Part shown: one piece after another, positions 21,453-30,413 of the stretch | Position numbering within the stretch: the stretch's first letter is position 1 | Layout: each line of letters starts with the position of its first letter | NCBI GenBank assembly: GCA_964618455.1 | Contig: CAZUAQ010000022.1 | Coordinates: 1 to 64,000, forward strand | From: CAZUAQ01 sp964618455 | GTDB lineage: Bacteria; Planctomycetota; Phycisphaerae; UBA1845; PWPN01 | Direction: 5' to 3' | Length of the DNA stretch: 64,000 bases | Position numbers and translations under genes: made by a program | Notes under the pieces: generated by a model | What the model was told of the DNA's origin: nothing | Databases searched by the model: none | Seen by the model: only the letters and a program-made list of their open reading frames with translations

Positions 21453-23507
21453 TCACTTTTTACGCTTCACGGTGCGCTGCTTCCGCTTGCCCCGCTTCGG
21501 GATATCCGGCTGATCGCTTTGCGCTCGCCCGACCGGCCGCTTTCGAACGCCTTTCTGAGCGCGACCGGGCAACGTCGAGACATCCACAGGACGACGCGAT
21601 TCCGGAATGGCGATCTCCCGTTCCCCGGACAGGTAAGCCCCGGTGAGTGACTGCTTCTCCTCACGAAGATCCTCCAGCGACCCCATCCCCACCACGTCAC
21701 CGCCACGCACACCTGGCCCGGGACCAAAGTCCACCACCAGGTCCGACTCCCGCATCGTCTCCTCGTCATGTTCGACGACGATCACCGTGTTCCCCATATC
21801 CCGGAGACGCTTCAGACTTTCCAGCAGCTTCTTGTTGTCCCGGGCATGAAGTCCGATCGAGGGTTCATCCAGGACGTAGAGCACGCCTACCAGCCCACAG
21901 CCGATCTGCCCCGCCAAGCGAATCCGCTGGGACTCGCCCCCGCTGAGCGTCGGCGCCGTGCGGTCCAGCGTGAGATAATCCAAGCCCACGTTCGACAGGA
22001 AGCCCAACCGCCCGCGTACCTCCTTCAGGACCTCCGCCGCAATCACCGACTCCACGTCATTCAATGCGATCGCTTCAAAGAAGGCAGCCGCGTCTTTGAC
22101 GGAGAGGGCCACCACCTCCGGCAGAGACCTCCCGTTGATCCGCATGGCCCGGGCCTGACCGTTCAGCCGCGCTCCGCCGCACGCGCTGCAGGGCCTCCGC
22201 CGCATGTACTTCTCGTAATACGCCCGGACGAACCCCGCCTTGGCCTGGCGGTACTTGCTCTGCAGTTCCGCGATGACCCCTTCGAATGGCCCGCCGTGCT
22301 TCCATACGCCGCGCCCGTAACGCCACTGATACGTGATGTGAGCATCCCCCGTGCCATAAAGCAGGGCATCCCTGGCCTCCTGAGGCAGCGCGTTCCACGG
22401 CTTGCGGATGTCAAACCCGACATGCCGGGCGACCCCCTCGTAGATGTGCCTCCGCCATTTGCCAGGTTTCGTGCGCATCGGCTCGATCACCGGGGCGTAG
22501 AAGGGAAGCGTCGGATCCGGAATCATCAGGTCCACATCAAAGTCGGTGAGCGATCCCATGCCGTCGCACTGCAGGCACATGCCCGTCGGCGAATTGAAGC
22601 TGAACAGTTGCGGGGATGGGGCATCGAATCCGATGCCGCAGTTCACGCAGGCGTACTTCGAGGAGAGCACCAGCTTCCCCTCGCTCTCGTCGCGCGATCG
22701 AGCCCTCTTCCCTTTCCGGCCGTCGCTTCGGGCATCCCGTCCGGAGGCCGCCGCCTCATTCGTGTCGGCGGGCAACACCATCACCGTGCCGTCGCCCAAG
22801 GCCAGAGCATTCTCCACCGCCTCGGAAAGACGCGAGCGACCGGCCTCCCCGATCGTCACCCGATCGACGACCACCTCGATATCGTGCCGGTTGTTTCTCG
22901 TCAGTGCCGGTGGTTCTGAAAGGTGGATGATGTCACCATCGACACGGGCCCGCACGAACCCGCGCCGTCGCAGGTCCGCCAGCAGGTCCACGTGCTCGCC
23001 CTTCTGGCCGCGGACCACCGGGGCCAGAATCAGGACCCGCGATCCCTCCTCCAGCAGCGCGATACGGGCGACGATCGACTCCGACGTCTGGGCGGTGATC
23101 GGCTGATCACACTTCGGGCAGTGCTGTTTTCCGACCCGGGCGAAGAGCACGCGAAGAAAGTCGTAAATCCCCGTCACGGTGCCGACCGTGCTCCGCGGGT
23201 TCCAGCCGGCGGACTTCTGCTGGATGGCGATGGCGGGGCTCAAACCGGTGATCTGATCCACGTCCGGCTTGGACAGTTGCATCAGAAACTGCCGGGCATA
23301 GGCACTCAGAGATTCGATATACCGACGCTGCCCTTCGGCGTAGAGCGTGTCGAAAGCGAGGCTGCTTTTTCCGCTTCCCGAGACGCCGGTAAAACAGATC
23401 AGGCGATTCTTAGGCAGGTTGAGAGAGACGTTGCGAAGGTTGTGCTCGCGCGCCCCTCGGACGCTAATCCCTTGCTGTTCAATGACTTGCTTCCGTCTTC
23501 GGGCCAC
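21453..23507 (-). CDS. Half-size UvrA-like ABC ATPase
   Basis: A 684-aa protein that matches only the first half of UvrA. It has Walker A GVSGSGKSSLAFDTL (about 40-54), a zinc-binding pair CPKCDQP, a second Cys cluster CVNCG and CLQCDGMG, the insertion with CSACGGARLNG, ABC signature LSGGESQRIRLAGQ and Walker B VLYVLDEPSIGL. It then ends in a basic tail of about 60 residues rich in Arg, Lys and Gln. The second nucleotide-binding half of normal UvrA (about 940 aa) is missing, and the 247 bp downstream do not hold it. A full-length UvrA is encoded at 41.6 kb. The gene is intact, so this looks like a stable one-NBD paralogue that would have to dimerise. Its role in repair is inferred, not shown. 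Confidence 0.85.
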   Translation of the reverse strand: MARRRKQVIEQQGISVRGAREHNLRNVSLNLPKNRLICFTGVSGSGKSSLAFDTLYAEGQRRYIESLSAYARQFLMQLSKPDVDQITGLSPAIAIQQKSAGWNPRSTVGTVTGIYDFLRVLFARVGKQHCPKCDQPITAQTSESIVARIALLEEGSRVLILAPVVRGQKGEHVDLLADLRRRGFVRARVDGDIIHLSEPPALTRNNRHDIEVVVDRVTIGEAGRSRLSEAVENALALGDGTVMVLPADTNEAAASGRDARSDGRKGKRARSRDESEGKLVLSSKYACVNCGIGFDAPSPQLFSFNSPTGMCLQCDGMGSLTDFDVDLMIPDPTLPFYAPVIEPMRTKPGKWRRHIYEGVARHVGFDIRKPWNALPQEARDALLYGTGDAHITYQWRYGRGVWKHGGPFEGVIAELQSKYRQAKAGFVRAYYEKYMRRRPCSACGGARLNGQARAMRINGRSLPEVVALSVKDAAAFFEAIALNDVESVIAAEVLKEVRGRLGFLSNVGLDYLTLDRTAPTLSGGESQRIRLAGQIGCGLVGVLYVLDEPSIGLHARDNKKLLESLKRLRDMGNTVIVVEHDEETMRESDLVVDFGPGPGVRGGDVVGMGSLEDLREEKQSLTGAYLSGEREIAIPESRRPVDVSTLPGRAQKGVRKRPVGRAQSDQPDIPKRGKRKQRTVKRKK

Positions 23508-23678
23508 AGGACATTACCTCGCAACTGGCATTGTAGCCGTTGAGGCGCCGCCCAACCATGCCGCCAGGGGGCACGGAGACCCAACCCCTAACCTTCGCAC
23601 CGCTCGGGTGTCTACTCTCGTGTGTACGGTCCCCTGTGACCGGCATCGAGTACGAGAACAACGACGGGAGAAAGACAG

Positions 23679-23891
23679 ATGTGGACGATCCGTCAGAAAC
23701 TGATGCGATGGATGATGATTTTGACCATGGGCAGTGTCGCCGGCACCGGTGTGGAGTGCGACCTCGAGGACGGCGAACTGGAAATCGACCTGCCCGACCT
23801 CGACCTCATCTACGATGATTATTACTACGGCGGCGGCTATTACTATGAAGAGGTTTACTACGACGACGTCTGGTATCCCTGCTGCTGGTGA
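23679..23891 (+). CDS. Small tyrosine/aspartate-rich exported protein
   Basis: A 70-aa protein. Residues about 1-25 are basic then hydrophobic (MWTIRQKLMRWMMILTMGSV), like a signal peptide. The remainder is acidic and then extraordinarily rich in tyrosine, glycine and aspartate (DDYYYGGGYYYEEVYYDD), ending in WYPCCW. GGGAG stands about 10 nt before the ATG, so translation is plausible. The gene lies alone between the half-UvrA gene and the convergent ACT-domain gene. I do not recognise a family. Tyrosine-rich secreted peptides of this kind could be structural or cross-linked surface proteins, but this is only a guess from composition. Confidence 0.6.
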   Translation: MWTIRQKLMRWMMILTMGSVAGTGVECDLEDGELEIDLPDLDLIYDDYYYGGGYYYEEVYYDDVWYPCCW

Positions 23892-23908
23892 GGCCGCCGG
23901 TCCCAGAC

Positions 23909-24451
23909 TCAGAATCGTGCATCGTCTTTCGGCTTCATCGAGACGACCACGCCGATATCTTTCCCGATCGCGGCCAGTTCTTCCTGCGTCTTGCCCGCAT
24001 CGACGTAGTTCGGCAGTTCCACCTCGATCATCATCACGTAAAGCGGCTGCTCGTGATGAATCACCTCGGTCTGCAGATTGGTGATGTTGATGCTGTGCGT
24101 CGCCAGGTGGCCCGTGATTTTGTGCACGATGCCCTTGCGATCGGCACCGTAGACGTGGATGAAGTGCTTGGGCACTTCGGGCCTTGTTTCCGAAGCCTCC
24201 TCGGGCCGCAGATCCTGAATGTGCAGGCTGAGCCCTTTGGATTTCACCGCCGGGGTGAGGTGCTCCGCCAACTGTTCGCCCAGTAACCCCTCGGGCATGC
24301 GAATCATGAGCATGCAGGCAAAGTTGGGGCCCAGCCGCGACATCTGCGAATCCTCGATATTGCAGTCGCTCGACACCAGAACCTCGGCGATGGAGGAGAC
24401 GATGCCGGGTTGATCCTTGCCGCTGGCAGTCAGTAGTGCATAGTTGGGCAT
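23909..24451 (-). CDS. Tandem ACT-domain regulatory protein (GcvR-like)
   Basis: A 180-aa protein made of two ACT domains. The first begins MPNYALLTASGKDQPGIVSSI and carries the typical N-terminal ligand loop. The second begins near residue 95 with FIHVYGADRKGIVHKITGHL. This layout matches GcvR-type proteins, which bind amino acids (glycine in E. coli) and act on gene expression through partner proteins, not by DNA binding. The frame is open to 24481; I chose the ATG at 24451 because GGAGG lies upstream and the N-terminus then matches the family. No glycine-cleavage gene is in the window, so the ligand is unknown. Confidence 0.8.
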   Translation of the reverse strand: MPNYALLTASGKDQPGIVSSIAEVLVSSDCNIEDSQMSRLGPNFACMLMIRMPEGLLGEQLAEHLTPAVKSKGLSLHIQDLRPEEASETRPEVPKHFIHVYGADRKGIVHKITGHLATHSINITNLQTEVIHHEQPLYVMMIEVELPNYVDAGKTQEELAAIGKDIGVVVSMKPKDDARF

Positions 24452-24690
24452 CGCTGCCGGAACCTCCACGTCGGTTTCCATCGGGGGCGGGATGAGCGAG
24501 TTGCGTTCACCAGAGCAACTCCTTACCCGCCGAACGGGACAATACCAAATCCTTCAGGAACTCAGTTTAGGTCAAGGCAGGAGCGTCACGCAATGAGCAT
24601 TGCTGTTGGGCGCGCGAACGGCCTTGTTCACCAGGGCATCGGCCGGCGTAAATAGTTCCCGCACCGAAACTTGGCGGCCCCCCGGCCAAC

Positions 24691-24718
24691 TTGACCGCCG
24701 TCCATGTTAGCTTATAAT
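24691..24718 (+). promoter_or_regulatory. Near-consensus sigma70 promoter
   Basis: TTGACC (-35, 5 of 6) and TATAAT (-10, 6 of 6) are separated by 16 nt. It is the best vegetative promoter in the window and points toward rny, whose start is about 770 nt downstream. No gene starts just after it, so it either makes a long leader or a separate RNA. Confidence 0.65.
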
Positions 24719-24746
24719 GAAGCAGGTGATAGTGCGCGTGCATTTT

Positions 24747-24781
24747 TCACGTAACGTATTCATTTACATAAAGTTACGTGA
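24747..24781. repeat. 9-bp inverted repeat downstream of the strong promoter
   Basis: TCACGTAAC at 24747-24755 and GTTACGTGA at 24773-24781 are perfect reverse complements with a 17-nt AT-rich spacer. It lies about 22 nt after the predicted start of transcription, so it may be an operator or the first hairpin of the transcript. Confidence 0.5.
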
Positions 24782-25175
24782 CAGGATCCCAAAGGTGGAA
24801 CCATCGGGAAGCCCCATACGCGCGATCGGAAATCGGCTTATGTCCGGGTCAGAATCGTTGAAAGATTCACCGGGCCGCAGAAAAAGGAGCAGCGACTCTT
24901 ACGGATCACGGCCTCTTCCGCAGGGAACAGGTCGGAATCGTTCGACCGAGAGACGCGGGTTGTAAATTCCCAGATTACCGGGCGCCTGCGAACTTGTGTC
25001 GAACCCCTCAAACTCTCGCAGATGCGATCGGCCCTGTGCCGGTTGCCGTCAGCGAGCTGTTTGAGATCGGGACCGCCGACATGTCGGCCGTCGTCACTGG
25101 ACAGTCAGCTTCAACTCAACTCAGGGAGTCGAACAACACCGGATCCGCCCGATGACATCAGGGATCAACTTCCGG

Positions 25176-25296
25176 GAGAGACCCGTTTCCGTCTCTCGCG
25201 GTGAAGCATGGTAGGTTCGTGAACAGGGTCTGACGCAGACCCCGTTAACGAATCCAGGCAGGATGCCCTGTCACGGCATAGGGCAATCGTCCTGCC
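25176..25296 (+). ncRNA. Cluster of three stem-loops upstream of rny
   Basis: Three consecutive hairpins are visible: GAGAGAC/GTCTCTC at 25176-25197, GGGTCTG/CAGACCC at 25226-25242 with a 3-nt loop, and GGCAGGA/TCCTGCC at 25257-25296 with an inner CCCT/AGGG helix. They could be the 3' part of an independent RNA or a structured rny leader. RNase Y autocontrol through its leader is conceivable but unproven. No U-tract follows any of them. Confidence 0.4.
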
Positions 25297-25491
25297 GAGG
25301 TCCCGCGGCCGGTTTTTCCCTGAGCGAGTTCGAAGGTCTGCTACTGTTGCGACGCCTCCCCGAAACCCCTTCCGTTCGAGTTTCCCTCACCGATTTCCCA
25401 GAACGATTGCGAGACTTCTCTCCGGGCGGCGGATCGTCATTGTGGCGTGTTCGTCCTGCCGGAGTCTGATAAAGAGCGAGGAAGGTGAGAC

Positions 25492-27069
25492 ATGTCACTG
25501 CCGATTATCCTGGCAGACCTGACGATTGTCTGGATCCTCCTCGGCCTCGTCATCGGTGCGGGTGGGACCTTCCTGGCGCTTCAGGTCCTGGGCAAGCAAA
25601 AGCTCGTCCAGGCCAAACGCGAGGCGGAGTCCACGATCGATGACGCGAAAAAGCAGGCCGAGGTCCTGGTCAAGACGGCGCAGGTCGATGCCAAGGCGGA
25701 ATTCATCAAGCGGATGGAGGAGTTTGAGAAACACAGCGCCGGGGTGCGCGAGGAGCAGAAGGAGGCGGAACGACGCCTCGAGAAACGGGAAGACAATCTC
25801 GACAAGAAGCTGGACACACTGACCACCAAGGAACGTGCCCTCGAATCAGCGGAAAACAAACTGGCCGATCGGCGCGAAGCGATCGAAAAACGCGAGGACG
25901 AACTCGAAGGCATCCTCGAAGATCAGCGGGAGCACCTGATTCGCATCTCGGGTATGAGCCACAACGACGCCCGGGAGGAACTCCTTCGGCAGGTGCGCGA
26001 GGAAGTCGAGCACGATGCGGCGGAACTGGTCGACAAGATCATTACCGATGCGAAGGAAACTGCTTACGAAAAGTCGCGCGAAGTCGTCGTGACCGCCATT
26101 CAGCGTTATGCAGGCGAACACACCAGCGCGAGCACGGTCAGCACGGTGGATGTGCCCTCGGACGACATGAAGGGCCGCGTCATCGGCCGCGAGGGGCGGA
26201 ATATCCGGGCCTTCGAGAAGGCTTCGGGCGTGGACGTGATCGTCGACGACACACCCGGCGTGGTGGTGGTCAGCGCGTTCGATCCGGTCCGCCGCGAAAT
26301 CGCCCGCCTGGCCATGGAGAAGCTCATCCAGGACGGGCGGATTCACCCGACGCGCATCGAGGAGGTCGTGGCGGAAACGACCGAAGAGGTGCAGCGGGAA
26401 ATCATCGACCGGGGCAAGAAGGCGTCGATCGAGGCGAATGTCGGAGGTCTGAATCGCAAGCTGATCGATCTGCTTGGACGGCTGAGCTTCCGGACCAGTT
26501 ACGGGCAGAACGTGTTGCGTCACAGCATCGAGGTGGCGTACCTCTGCCAGGTGATCGCGGATGAACTCGGTCTCGACGGTAAACTGGCCCGGCGGTGCGG
26601 ACTGCTGCACGATATCGGCAAAGCCGTTGACCACGAGATCGAGGGCGGCCATCCGCAGATTGGCGCGGACATCTGCAAGCGATTCAACGAGCGCCCCGAA
26701 GTGCTCAATGCCATCGCCGGCCATCATGGCGACATCCCCGCCACGAGCCCGTACACACCGCTGGTGGCGGCCGCCGACGCGGTCAGCGCATCACGCCCCG
26801 GCGGGCGGCGCGAGTCCCTCGAACGTTACATCAAGCGGCTGGAGCAGCTCGAAGGCATCGCCAGTGATTTCCAGGGTGTCAAGCAGTCCTACGCGGTGCA
26901 GGCCGGTCGTGAAGTGCGCGTCATCGTGGATGCCAATCGGATCGATGATCAAATGGCGGCCAAGATCGCCTACGACATTGCCAAGCGCATCGAGGACGAG
27001 ATGACTTATCCCGGCGAGGTGAAGGTGACGCTTCTGCGCGAGGTCCGCGCGGTCGAATACGCAAGATAA
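25492..27069 (+). CDS. rny: Ribonuclease Y
   Basis: A 525-aa membrane-anchored endoribonuclease that starts mRNA decay. It has the full RNase Y layout: N-terminal membrane helix (WILLGLVIGAGGTFLALQVL), a long Lys/Glu coiled coil (about 35-195), a KH domain with GRVIGREGRNIRAFEKASGV (about 225-245), and an HD phosphohydrolase domain with RHSIEVAYLC and LLHDIGKAVDHE (about 340-385) and AGHHGDI. Length matches the family (about 520 aa). The start follows GAGCGAGGAAGGTGAGAC, a good ribosome site. It is preceded by an unusually long structured leader region. Confidence 0.95.
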   Translation: MSLPIILADLTIVWILLGLVIGAGGTFLALQVLGKQKLVQAKREAESTIDDAKKQAEVLVKTAQVDAKAEFIKRMEEFEKHSAGVREEQKEAERRLEKREDNLDKKLDTLTTKERALESAENKLADRREAIEKREDELEGILEDQREHLIRISGMSHNDAREELLRQVREEVEHDAAELVDKIITDAKETAYEKSREVVVTAIQRYAGEHTSASTVSTVDVPSDDMKGRVIGREGRNIRAFEKASGVDVIVDDTPGVVVVSAFDPVRREIARLAMEKLIQDGRIHPTRIEEVVAETTEEVQREIIDRGKKASIEANVGGLNRKLIDLLGRLSFRTSYGQNVLRHSIEVAYLCQVIADELGLDGKLARRCGLLHDIGKAVDHEIEGGHPQIGADICKRFNERPEVLNAIAGHHGDIPATSPYTPLVAAADAVSASRPGGRRESLERYIKRLEQLEGIASDFQGVKQSYAVQAGREVRVIVDANRIDDQMAAKIAYDIAKRIEDEMTYPGEVKVTLLREVRAVEYAR

Positions 27070-27141
27070 CGCCGGCTGGGACGTCACACGGTCTGGAGTG
27101 ATACGGTCTGGTGTAACTCGTCTCCCCGTCCCTGAAGGGCC

Positions 27142-27189
27142 GTCAGTCCTGGGCGTGGTCAGTCCTGGGCGTGGTCAGTCCAGGGCGTT
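27142..27189. repeat. 16-bp tandem repeat, three copies
   Basis: The unit GTCAGTCCTGGGCGTG occurs at 27142-27157 and 27158-27173 exactly and at 27174-27189 with two changes. The third copy contains the otsA-otsB stop codon, so the last codons of that gene seem to have been duplicated into the spacer, each time copying a TGA. Probably replication slippage. Confidence 0.7.
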
Positions 27190-29346
27190 GATGGTTTGAT
27201 CCAGCAACCTGCGGAATTCCGCCGGGCCGGAAACGCGGTAACGCGCACTCGTGTTGCCGGGTCCGATCTTGACGCTGATCAGCTTGTCGAGGTGAGCCTG
27301 GAACATGCTCTCGTCGGTCTGGTCGTCCCCGCTGCAGAGGATGGCCCCGTACTGGTTGTTGGTAATGAGCGTCTCGATCGCTTTGCCCTTGGACACCTGC
27401 ATCGAACTGACTTCGACGATCGATTTCCCGTAATGCACTTCCACCGGCAGATTGGCCACCACGTCGGTCAACTCGCCCACCAGCAGATTCGCCTTCCATT
27501 TGCCGAATTCCGGATCGCTCCGGCGGTAATGCCAGACCACGGAAGAGACCTTCTCTTCGATGCGGCTTCCCGGCGTCGAGTCCTCGTAGTGTGCGAGCAG
27601 CGGCAGCACGTCCTCCTTCCAGGAGAGATCGACGTTGGGGATGACTTCCCTCCACTCGCCCGTGGTGGCGTTGCGGTACCGCATGCCGTGCTCGGAGATG
27701 AGCGAGAGATTCATGTGCCCGAACCATTTTTCGAGGTCGGCCCGTTTCCTGCCGCTGACGATCCAGACCCGGTTCTGATCGCGTGCGGTCAGCCGTTCGA
27801 GCAGCCCGTAGATTTCGTCTGTCGGTGACGCCGCGTCCGGATCGTTCTCGAACTCGCGAAGTGAGCCGTCGTAGTCGAGGCAGAACACGAGAGGCGTGTC
27901 GGCGGACTTCAGCGTCTTGACGATCTCACCGGAGGCCTCGACCCCCTCGATCGGGGCATCGGCGGTGAATTCGTGCGAGGTGAGATCCTTGAGGAACAGC
28001 TTGGCCCAGTAGCGGGCGTCATTCTTCAGGACGCGGTTACGCATGAGACGCATGCGTCCGGCCTTCCGCGGCTGCTCCATGGCGATGGCTTCATTGAGCT
28101 TGGTCGCCACGTCGTCGATGTCATAGGGATTGACGATGACGGCGTCGAACAGTTCGTGGGCGGCGCCGGCGAACTCGCTGAGAATCATCACGCCGTTCTC
28201 ATCCGTACGGCAGGCCACGTATTCCTTGGCGACGAGATTCATGCCGTCGATGAGCGGCGTCACCAGGGCCACATCCGCCAGGCAGTACAGCGCACAGAGT
28301 TGCGTGAAGGTCACCGACTGAAAGATGAAATGCACCGGCGCGTTGTCGACGGTGGCATGCTTGCCGTTGATCTTACCCACCAGCGATTCCACCTCCTCGC
28401 GGAGAATCTGGTATTGCTCGACTTCGCCGCGGGAAGGCACATTGATCATGACGAAACAGATTTTGTCCTTGTCCTCGTAGTTCTCAAGGAAGCGATCGAT
28501 GGCGTGGAGGCGGTGGACGATCCCCTTGGTGTAATCGAGGCGCTCGACGCTGATGACCACGCGCCGTCCCGCGTAGCGATCGCGATACTCGGCCAGTTGA
28601 TGATCGTGTTCCGGCGAGGCGAGTTGCCGCTCGAACTGGGCGGCATTGATTCCGATCGGATAAACGCCCGAGTGGACGTAGCGCCGGCCGAGGGGAATGT
28701 GATTCATCTCCGGCTCGACGCCCAGCACGCGCAGCACGGCACTGTGGAAGTGGCGGAGATACCCGAACGTGTGGAACCCGACCTGGTCGGCGCCGAGCAG
28801 TCCTTCGAGCAGTTCCACGCGCTGGGGGTGGCAGCGAAATATCTCATAGGACGGAAACGGCGTATGGAGGAAGAAGCCGACGCGCATGTTCCGCCCGGCT
28901 TCGCGCAACATCGACGGCAGCAGCATCAGGTGGTAGTCGTGCACCCAGATGATGTCGTCGTCGTTGGCATGCTCGAGGACGGTGCGGGCGAAACGTTCGT
29001 TGACCTTGCGATAGGCCTCCCACCAGGCGGTCTCATGCTTCATGTACATCGGCATGTAGTGCAGGATCGGCCAGAGGCTCGAATTGGAAAACCCGTGGTA
29101 GTAATCCTGCACCTCCTGGTCCGACAGGAATACCGGAATGAGGTCGTAATCGTTCTGCAGGGTCTGGGCGAGTTTGTTGCGTTCGCCGTAGTCGTCGATG
29201 GAGGCTCCGGGCCAGCCGATCCATTGAAGTTCGAACTCGCTCTCACTCAGCCCGTCCATGGCGGCCACCAGACCGCCGGAAGACTTCTTGATCGTCTCGC
29301 CTACGGTCACGGGGAGACGGTTCGCTACGTTGATAATGCGCGCCAC
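27175..29346 (-). CDS. Trehalose-6-phosphate synthase/phosphatase fusion
   Basis: A 723-aa bifunctional enzyme. Residues about 1-475 are the GT20 synthase OtsA (VANRLPV, GLVAAMDGL, WVHDYHLMLLPSMLR, HTPFPSYEIFRCHP, VERLDYTKGI, DGMNLVAKEYVA), which makes trehalose-6-phosphate from a nucleotide glucose and glucose-6-phosphate. Residues about 490-723 are the HAD phosphatase OtsB (CLDYDGSLREF, ISEHGMRYRN, GDDQTDESMF), which releases trehalose. The start is a GTG at 29346 with AAGGATG upstream; the N-terminus ARIINVANRLPV agrees. In eukaryotes and some bacteria this fusion is common. Trehalose is an osmolyte and stress protectant, and a GH65 phosphorylase at 33.7 kb could be its recycling enzyme. 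Confidence 0.92.
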   Translation of the reverse strand: MARIINVANRLPVTVGETIKKSSGGLVAAMDGLSESEFELQWIGWPGASIDDYGERNKLAQTLQNDYDLIPVFLSDQEVQDYYHGFSNSSLWPILHYMPMYMKHETAWWEAYRKVNERFARTVLEHANDDDIIWVHDYHLMLLPSMLREAGRNMRVGFFLHTPFPSYEIFRCHPQRVELLEGLLGADQVGFHTFGYLRHFHSAVLRVLGVEPEMNHIPLGRRYVHSGVYPIGINAAQFERQLASPEHDHQLAEYRDRYAGRRVVISVERLDYTKGIVHRLHAIDRFLENYEDKDKICFVMINVPSRGEVEQYQILREEVESLVGKINGKHATVDNAPVHFIFQSVTFTQLCALYCLADVALVTPLIDGMNLVAKEYVACRTDENGVMILSEFAGAAHELFDAVIVNPYDIDDVATKLNEAIAMEQPRKAGRMRLMRNRVLKNDARYWAKLFLKDLTSHEFTADAPIEGVEASGEIVKTLKSADTPLVFCLDYDGSLREFENDPDAASPTDEIYGLLERLTARDQNRVWIVSGRKRADLEKWFGHMNLSLISEHGMRYRNATTGEWREVIPNVDLSWKEDVLPLLAHYEDSTPGSRIEEKVSSVVWHYRRSDPEFGKWKANLLVGELTDVVANLPVEVHYGKSIVEVSSMQVSKGKAIETLITNNQYGAILCSGDDQTDESMFQAHLDKLISVKIGPGNTSARYRVSGPAEFRRLLDQTINALD

Positions 29347-29474
29347 GGAATCATCCTTCTTGTATTGAGGTGAATCATATGCATACTTGCCGTTAAGATG
29401 GCGATTGCTTGTTTCATTATACGCCGTCTCTGAGTGGTGACCAATCCAACATCGCTGCCACCGGAGGGATGGAC

Positions 29475-30413
29475 ATGAAGGCATCTTCATTGATGAATCG
29501 ACGTCGGTGCATGCGGCTTCTGAGCGCGGGCATGATCATGCCGGTACTCAAGTCGTCATTGGCATCGGCGTCATCCGCGTCTCACGAACCGCGTCCGCGC
29601 GCGAATGGTCTGGCGATGTGCGATTGGTCCATGGGGCAAACGAACGTGAAAGCCATCGAGATCGCAGGGCGTCTCGGTCTTGCCGGGATCCAGGTGAGCA
29701 TGGGCTCCGTTGCCGATCATCTTCACCTTCGCCGCAAGGAGGTTCGAAAGTCCTACCTGGATGCTTCTCGTCGCCATCGGGTGCGCATCGCTTCGCTGGC
29801 GTTGACGGTATTGAACCAGGTACCGCTGATGAACGAGCCGCGCGCGGGCTACTGGTTGGCGGAATCGATTCGCGTCGCCAGTGACATGAATGTTCCGATC
29901 GTTCTGCTGCCCTTCTTCGGCAAGGGACTGCTTCGCGAAAAGCACACGGAAGACATGCGGCGCGTGACGGACGTGCTCGCGCAAGCAGCGCGGGACGCGG
30001 AAAGGGCGGGAGTGGCCCTCGGGCTGGAGACGTATCTCAGCGCGGAAGCGCATCTCTCGATCATCGAATCGATCGGATCCCCCGCCATCCGAGTCTACTA
30101 CGACATCTTCAACGCGAATCACGAAGGGCACGATTATCTCAAGGAAATCCGTCTTCTCGGCCGCAAGCACATCTGCGAAGTCCATTTCAAGGAAGGACCG
30201 GCGTTGCTCGGTCAATCCCGGGTCATCGATTGGACGAAAGTGATGGCCGAACTCAGAGCCATTGACTATGACGGCTGGATCGTCCTGGAAACACAAAGCC
30301 CCCACGACCTGGAGAAGGATACGCGCCGCAACATCGCCTTCGTACGACGACTGCTGGAAACGACGCCCGGGCGGCCCGACGCCGCTCCTGAATCCTCGGA
30401 GGCGGCACCGTGA
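29475..30413 (+). CDS. Tat-exported sugar isomerase/epimerase-like TIM barrel
   Basis: A 312-aa protein of the xylose-isomerase-like TIM-barrel superfamily. The N-terminus MKASSLMNRRRCMRLLSAGM resembles a twin-arginine signal. Barrel segments are LAMCDWSMG, GLAGIQVSMGS, VALGLETYLSAEAH, IRVYYDIFNANHEGHDYLKEI, CEVHFKEGPALL and DGWIVLETQSPHDLEKD, with the Glu, Asp, His and Glu metal ligands expected. I chose the ATG at 29475, about 7 nt after GGAGG. Its TGA overlaps the GTG of the phosphoglucomutase gene. The E. coli ycj cluster similarly combines such an epimerase (YcjR) with a beta-phosphoglucomutase and a GH65 phosphorylase, so a keto-sugar epimerase is possible. Confidence 0.8.
   Translation: MKASSLMNRRRCMRLLSAGMIMPVLKSSLASASSASHEPRPRANGLAMCDWSMGQTNVKAIEIAGRLGLAGIQVSMGSVADHLHLRRKEVRKSYLDASRRHRVRIASLALTVLNQVPLMNEPRAGYWLAESIRVASDMNVPIVLLPFFGKGLLREKHTEDMRRVTDVLAQAARDAERAGVALGLETYLSAEAHLSIIESIGSPAIRVYYDIFNANHEGHDYLKEIRLLGRKHICEVHFKEGPALLGQSRVIDWTKVMAELRAIDYDGWIVLETQSPHDLEKDTRRNIAFVRRLLETTPGRPDAAPESSEAAP

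Larger units (their letters stand above)
24452..25491. other. 1 kb intergenic region with stem-loops upstream of ribonuclease Y
   Basis: No credible protein gene lies here; the short open frames lack ribosome sites. It contains a near-consensus promoter (24691-24718), an inverted repeat 22 nt after the expected start, and a series of hairpins: GAATC loops at 24859-24875, and GAGAGAC, GGGTCTG and GGCAGGA stems between 25176 and 25296. It may be a very long leader of rny or an independent RNA. It does not look like RNase P RNA, tmRNA, SRP RNA or rRNA. Confidence 0.5.

Noticed and set aside
24717..24965. An 82-residue open frame beginning at the TATAAT box upstream of rny
   Set aside because: Its start codon lies inside the -10 element, it lacks a ribosome site and its composition is not protein-like.
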